Below are positions 60,884 through 64,000 of a DNA stretch of 64,000 nt, piece after piece. Under the pieces are notes generated by a model. That model was not told where the DNA came from. It did not search any database and saw nothing but the letters and a program-made list of their open reading frames with translations. The stretch's first letter is position 1, and every line of letters begins with the position of its first letter. Made by a program: the position numbers and the translations under genes. Source of the DNA: Intestinibacter bartlettii (lineage in GTDB: Bacteria; Bacillota; Clostridia; Peptostreptococcales; Peptostreptococcaceae); NCBI RefSeq assembly GCF_000154445.1, contig NZ_DS499567.1. One strand, 5' to 3'.

Positions 60884-62878
60884 TTGAAGAGATTAAATTC
60901 AATATTCAAAATGGACAAAAAGAATAGGCATCAAATTTTATTATGGCTAATTGGAGGATTAATTTTAACATTTGCAACTGAAATTTTTCTTAGAGGAAGT
61001 ATTAAAGAAGTAGTTTCATGGGTAAAGGAAACACCAGGGGTTATGCTAGCTAATTACCTTTTAATACTTATGCTTACATCTATATTTTTCTTGGCAAAAA
61101 GAAAATATATGGTATACTTCATTAGTTTTGTGGTAATACTAGGAGTGTCGATAACTACTTTTTTCCTTATGAAAGTTAGGGGGACTCCGCTTACATTCTC
61201 TGATTTATATTCTATTGGTGAGGCTATGGAAATAGCAGATAAGTATATAAATCCAACTATTATAATAATAGGCATAGTATGCATAGCGTTTTTGGTTGTT
61301 TTTTGTGTATTTCTATATAAATTAGATGGCGATACAAAGAGATTTAAATTAATAAACTTTGTACTTGTTTTTGTTGTGAGTGCAGTATTTTTTACTACAG
61401 TAAAATCTCAACAAGCCAAAAATATAATGGTATATAAAAGATGGGATATTCCAGCATCCTATAAATGCAATGGTTTGACATATTCAACTGTAGAATCATG
61501 CTTAAAATACATAAGAACTAAACCAAATGATTACTCACAATCAAAAATAGCTAAAATTAAAGAAAAGGTCGATAAAGCAGAAGCTAATGACAATAGAAAA
61601 TTAAACAAAAATAAACCTAACGTACTATTTGTTCAATTAGAAGCGTTTATGGACCCAGAAACAATAAAAGGTGTAAAATATAGCGAAGATCCAATACCAA
61701 ATTTCAGGAAATTAACTAAACTTTACACAAGCGGTATGGCCAATGTTCCAACAACAGGAGGAGGTACTGTTAGAACTGAGTTTGAAGTTATGACAGGAAA
61801 CAATATCGACTATCTTACTCCAGGAGAAATACCATACAGCACAATTTTAAAAAGCAAATATTATAATTCGGTAGCAACAACACTTAGTTCACAAGGTTAT
61901 GAAACTCATGCTGTGCATAATTTCCAGGGAAATTTCTATGGTAGAAACAACGCCTATGGAAAATTAGGATTTGGAGATTTCACATCACAAGAATATATGA
62001 GTGGCTATGAATTAAACGAAAGAAACTGGATAAAAGATAAAATACTAACTAAATATATAAAAAAAGCATTAGACTCAACAGAAGGTTCTGATTTAGTATA
62101 CACAGTAACTGTACAAGGACACAGTAGTTATCCAACAGATGCGGAAAATTACGATTTTCCAATAAAAGTAAGTGGTAGTTTAGATCAAGAGATACTAAAT
62201 CAATTATATTACTATGCTAATCAAATTAAAGGAACTGATGATTTTATTGGGGATTTAGTGAATATGGTTGACAAAATGGATGAAGATACAATAGTATTAT
62301 TCTATTCTGACCATATGCCAAACTTAAAATTATTTACTGACGATAATTTTTATCTAGATAAATTCAAGGCTCCATATGCATTTTATGCTAATTATGACAT
62401 AGAAAAATATGACATAGGTAAAATAGAATCTTACGAATTAAGCTCTTTAATGTTTAAAGAGGCTGGACTAAAATACGGTCCAATGGAAAGATTTAATACA
62501 TATATGAAAAATGATAAAGACTTTGCAAAGATGCAAGATTTAATAGAATACGATGTATTGTTTGGAAAATCATACTATATAAGTGATGATGAAAAACCAA
62601 AGAAAAATAAAATCAAAATGGGTATCGACAATGTTTGTGTAAGTAGAATAGAACATAAAGACAACAAGATACTTATACATGGCGAAAATTTCACTACAAA
62701 TAGTAGGGTTTATTTAAATGATAGTCCTGTAAGCAAAAGATTTATAAATGAAAATACTTTAGAAGTTGATGAAATAGATAACTTAGAAAGAGTATCTGTT
62801 AAACAAATAGGACGTAATAGTGTAGTGCTTAGCTCTAGTGATGACTTTGACTACAATTCATTAAATGCAAGTAAATAA
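60884..62878 (+). CDS. Lipoteichoic acid synthase-like sulfatase-family protein
   Basis: A 664-residue membrane enzyme of the LtaS/phosphoglycerol transferase family. Five N-terminal membrane helices (about 20-190) are followed by the extracellular catalytic domain. FVQLEAFMDPET gives the first metal ligand, GGGTVRTEFE carries the nucleophile T295, and HNFQGNFYGRN and YSDHMPNLK give further metal and substrate residues. It adds glycerol-phosphate-type units to surface polymers. A small C-terminal IPT-like domain (about 585-660, VCVSRIEHKDNKILIHGENF) is an unusual extra. TTG start with GGGGGAG. Confidence 0.9.
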   Translation: MKRLNSIFKMDKKNRHQILLWLIGGLILTFATEIFLRGSIKEVVSWVKETPGVMLANYLLILMLTSIFFLAKRKYMVYFISFVVILGVSITTFFLMKVRGTPLTFSDLYSIGEAMEIADKYINPTIIIIGIVCIAFLVVFCVFLYKLDGDTKRFKLINFVLVFVVSAVFFTTVKSQQAKNIMVYKRWDIPASYKCNGLTYSTVESCLKYIRTKPNDYSQSKIAKIKEKVDKAEANDNRKLNKNKPNVLFVQLEAFMDPETIKGVKYSEDPIPNFRKLTKLYTSGMANVPTTGGGTVRTEFEVMTGNNIDYLTPGEIPYSTILKSKYYNSVATTLSSQGYETHAVHNFQGNFYGRNNAYGKLGFGDFTSQEYMSGYELNERNWIKDKILTKYIKKALDSTEGSDLVYTVTVQGHSSYPTDAENYDFPIKVSGSLDQEILNQLYYYANQIKGTDDFIGDLVNMVDKMDEDTIVLFYSDHMPNLKLFTDDNFYLDKFKAPYAFYANYDIEKYDIGKIESYELSSLMFKEAGLKYGPMERFNTYMKNDKDFAKMQDLIEYDVLFGKSYYISDDEKPKKNKIKMGIDNVCVSRIEHKDNKILIHGENFTTNSRVYLNDSPVSKRFINENTLEVDEIDNLERVSVKQIGRNSVVLSSSDDFDYNSLNASK

Positions 62879-62887
62879 GATAAGTTG

Positions 62888-62922
62888 GGGGTATAAAGCA
62901 CTTCTGTGTGTTTATACCCCTA
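62888..62922 (+). terminator. Hairpin terminator-like structure before murJ
   Basis: GGGGTATAAA (62888-62897) and TTTATACCCC (62911-62920) form a 10-bp stem; only a weak T-tract follows. Confidence 0.55.
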
Positions 62923-62967
62923 AATTAATAACATATAGAAAATAAACGAAAAAGGGAGATGAATTAA

Positions 62968-64000
62968 ATGTCGAGGACTGCTAAGAACGCCGTTATAATT
63001 ATGGTGGCAACTTTACTGTCTAGAGTATTGGGATTTTTGCGTGAAACAATTTTAGCAAATTTCTATGGAACTAGCATGGTAGCTGATGTTTTTGTACTAA
63101 CATTTAATATACCAGGGCTAATTATATCAATTGTAGGATCAGTAATATATATGATGTACATACCTATGTATTACGACACGAGGGACCGATTGGGTGAGGA
63201 TGAAGCTCTTAAGTTCACAAATAATATTTTAAATATTTTATCAGTATTTTCAATAATAGTATCTATATTGGGAATAATTTTTGCAGGAGAAATAATAAAA
63301 ATATTTGCAATCGGATTTACAGGTGAAAAATTTAACCTTGCAGTTCAATTCTTGCGAATTATGATGTTTGGAGTTTTATTCTTATCTCTAAACAAAATAC
63401 AATCATCTTTCCTACAAGTAAAGGAAAGTTATCTGCCAGCATCTATAGTTGGTGTAGTTTATAATATAGTAATAATAATTGCGATATTTATAAGTGTAAA
63501 ATTAGGAAGCTACTATTTAGCTATAGGAGCTCTTGTGGGGCTTTTTATACAAGTGCTTTTATTACTTCCATGCATGTATAAAAGAGGTTATAGATATAGC
63601 TTTTATATGAACATAAAAGATGAATCAATCATTAAGATGATAAAATTGAGTATACCTATGATGATGGGTGTTGCGATGAGTCAGCTAAATGTATATGTCG
63701 ATAAAGCACTTGCAAGTACTTTAGGAGATGGTAAATTAGCCGCACTTAACTATGCATCACGTCTAAATGACTTTGTGGTTGCGCTTTTTGTAACATCTTT
63801 AATTACAGTTATTTATCCAAAATTATCTCAATTTGTAAATAATAAAGACACAATAAATTTTAAAAAGATAATTGTAAAATCAAGTAACTGCATCATCTTA
63901 GTCGTTGTACCTATAGTCTTAGGTGCGATAATTTTAGCTGAACCAATAGTAAGAGTCTTATTAGAAAGAGGTAGTTTCAGCGCCGAATCTACAGCTATGA
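62968..64000 (+). CDS. murJ: Lipid II flippase MurJ (partial)
   Basis: The first 344 codons of a MurJ/MviN protein, cut by the window end. It begins MSRTAKNAVIIMVATLLSRVLG then FLRETILANFYG, the hallmark of the family. It includes SFLQVKESYLPASIVG, MMGVAMSQLNVYVDKALASTLGDGKLAALNYASRL and LLERGSFS. The conserved arginines near the N-terminus are those of the substrate cavity. MurJ flips the peptidoglycan precursor lipid II. GGGAG lies nine bases before the ATG. Confidence 0.92.
   Translation, partial: MSRTAKNAVIIMVATLLSRVLGFLRETILANFYGTSMVADVFVLTFNIPGLIISIVGSVIYMMYIPMYYDTRDRLGEDEALKFTNNILNILSVFSIIVSILGIIFAGEIIKIFAIGFTGEKFNLAVQFLRIMMFGVLFLSLNKIQSSFLQVKESYLPASIVGVVYNIVIIIAIFISVKLGSYYLAIGALVGLFIQVLLLLPCMYKRGYRYSFYMNIKDESIIKMIKLSIPMMMGVAMSQLNVYVDKALASTLGDGKLAALNYASRLNDFVVALFVTSLITVIYPKLSQFVNNKDTINFKKIIVKSSNCIILVVVPIVLGAIILAEPIVRVLLERGSFSAESTAM

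Overview
The window is AT-rich DNA from a low-GC Gram-positive bacterium, most likely a Clostridia-type Bacillota. The grounds are the strong GGAGG ribosome sites, common TTG and GTG starts, a lipoteichoic-acid-synthase-type enzyme, a LytR-CpsA-Psr protein, cell-wall-binding repeats and an EpsC/EpsG-type polysaccharide locus. The genus cannot be fixed from the sequence alone.

Layout. Positions 1-725 hold the 3' end of a 23S rRNA and a complete 5S rRNA. They are followed by an unusual array of about 22 ten-base units (761-980) and a WYL-type regulator (1191-2471). From about 2635 to 24390 runs one long plus-strand surface-polysaccharide (cps/eps) locus. It has chain-length and tyrosine-kinase proteins, a UDP-sugar 4,6-dehydratase, a priming phosphoglycosyl transferase, eleven glycosyltransferases, an EpsG-like polymerase, a Wzx flippase, a pyruvyl transferase, an FrhB-like iron-sulfur protein and a membrane-anchored phosphoesterase. 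Three of these genes (two GT2 enzymes and the flippase) carry single-base frameshifts.

Positions 24390-29000 are a scarred junction: a gene fragment, an acyltransferase between two copies of an IS66 terminator, a badly deleted IS66 element, a perfect 17-bp hairpin and an AbiH-type phage-defence gene. Positions 29300-38700 look like a mobile element without structural genes. A minus-strand operon encodes DUF2922, DUF1659, YvrJ, a DnaD-like replisome organiser, a DnaB helicase, SSB and an amidase, and it is flanked by two plus-strand Mor-like regulators.

Positions 39380-49487 hold the most interesting region, a candidate peptide-modification locus. It consists of a membrane-anchored protein, a 1501-residue secreted VWA protein, a 90-residue four-cysteine peptide, an intrinsic terminator, an HPr-kinase-like protein, a radical SAM/SPASM enzyme, a PqqD-like peptide-binding protein and an ABC exporter. 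A PF14907-type nucleotidyltransferase lies nearby (51872-53101).

Positions 49510-64000 are mostly cell-envelope genes: a phosphoesterase closely similar to the one in the cps locus, LCP ligase, acyltransferase, CAP-domain protein, five-SH3 protein, galE, an L,D-transpeptidase with wall-binding repeats, an LTA-synthase-like enzyme and the start of murJ. The RNase P RNA gene lies among them. GalE could supply UDP-galactose and the LCP protein could attach the polymer made by the cps locus, so the two envelope blocks may work together.
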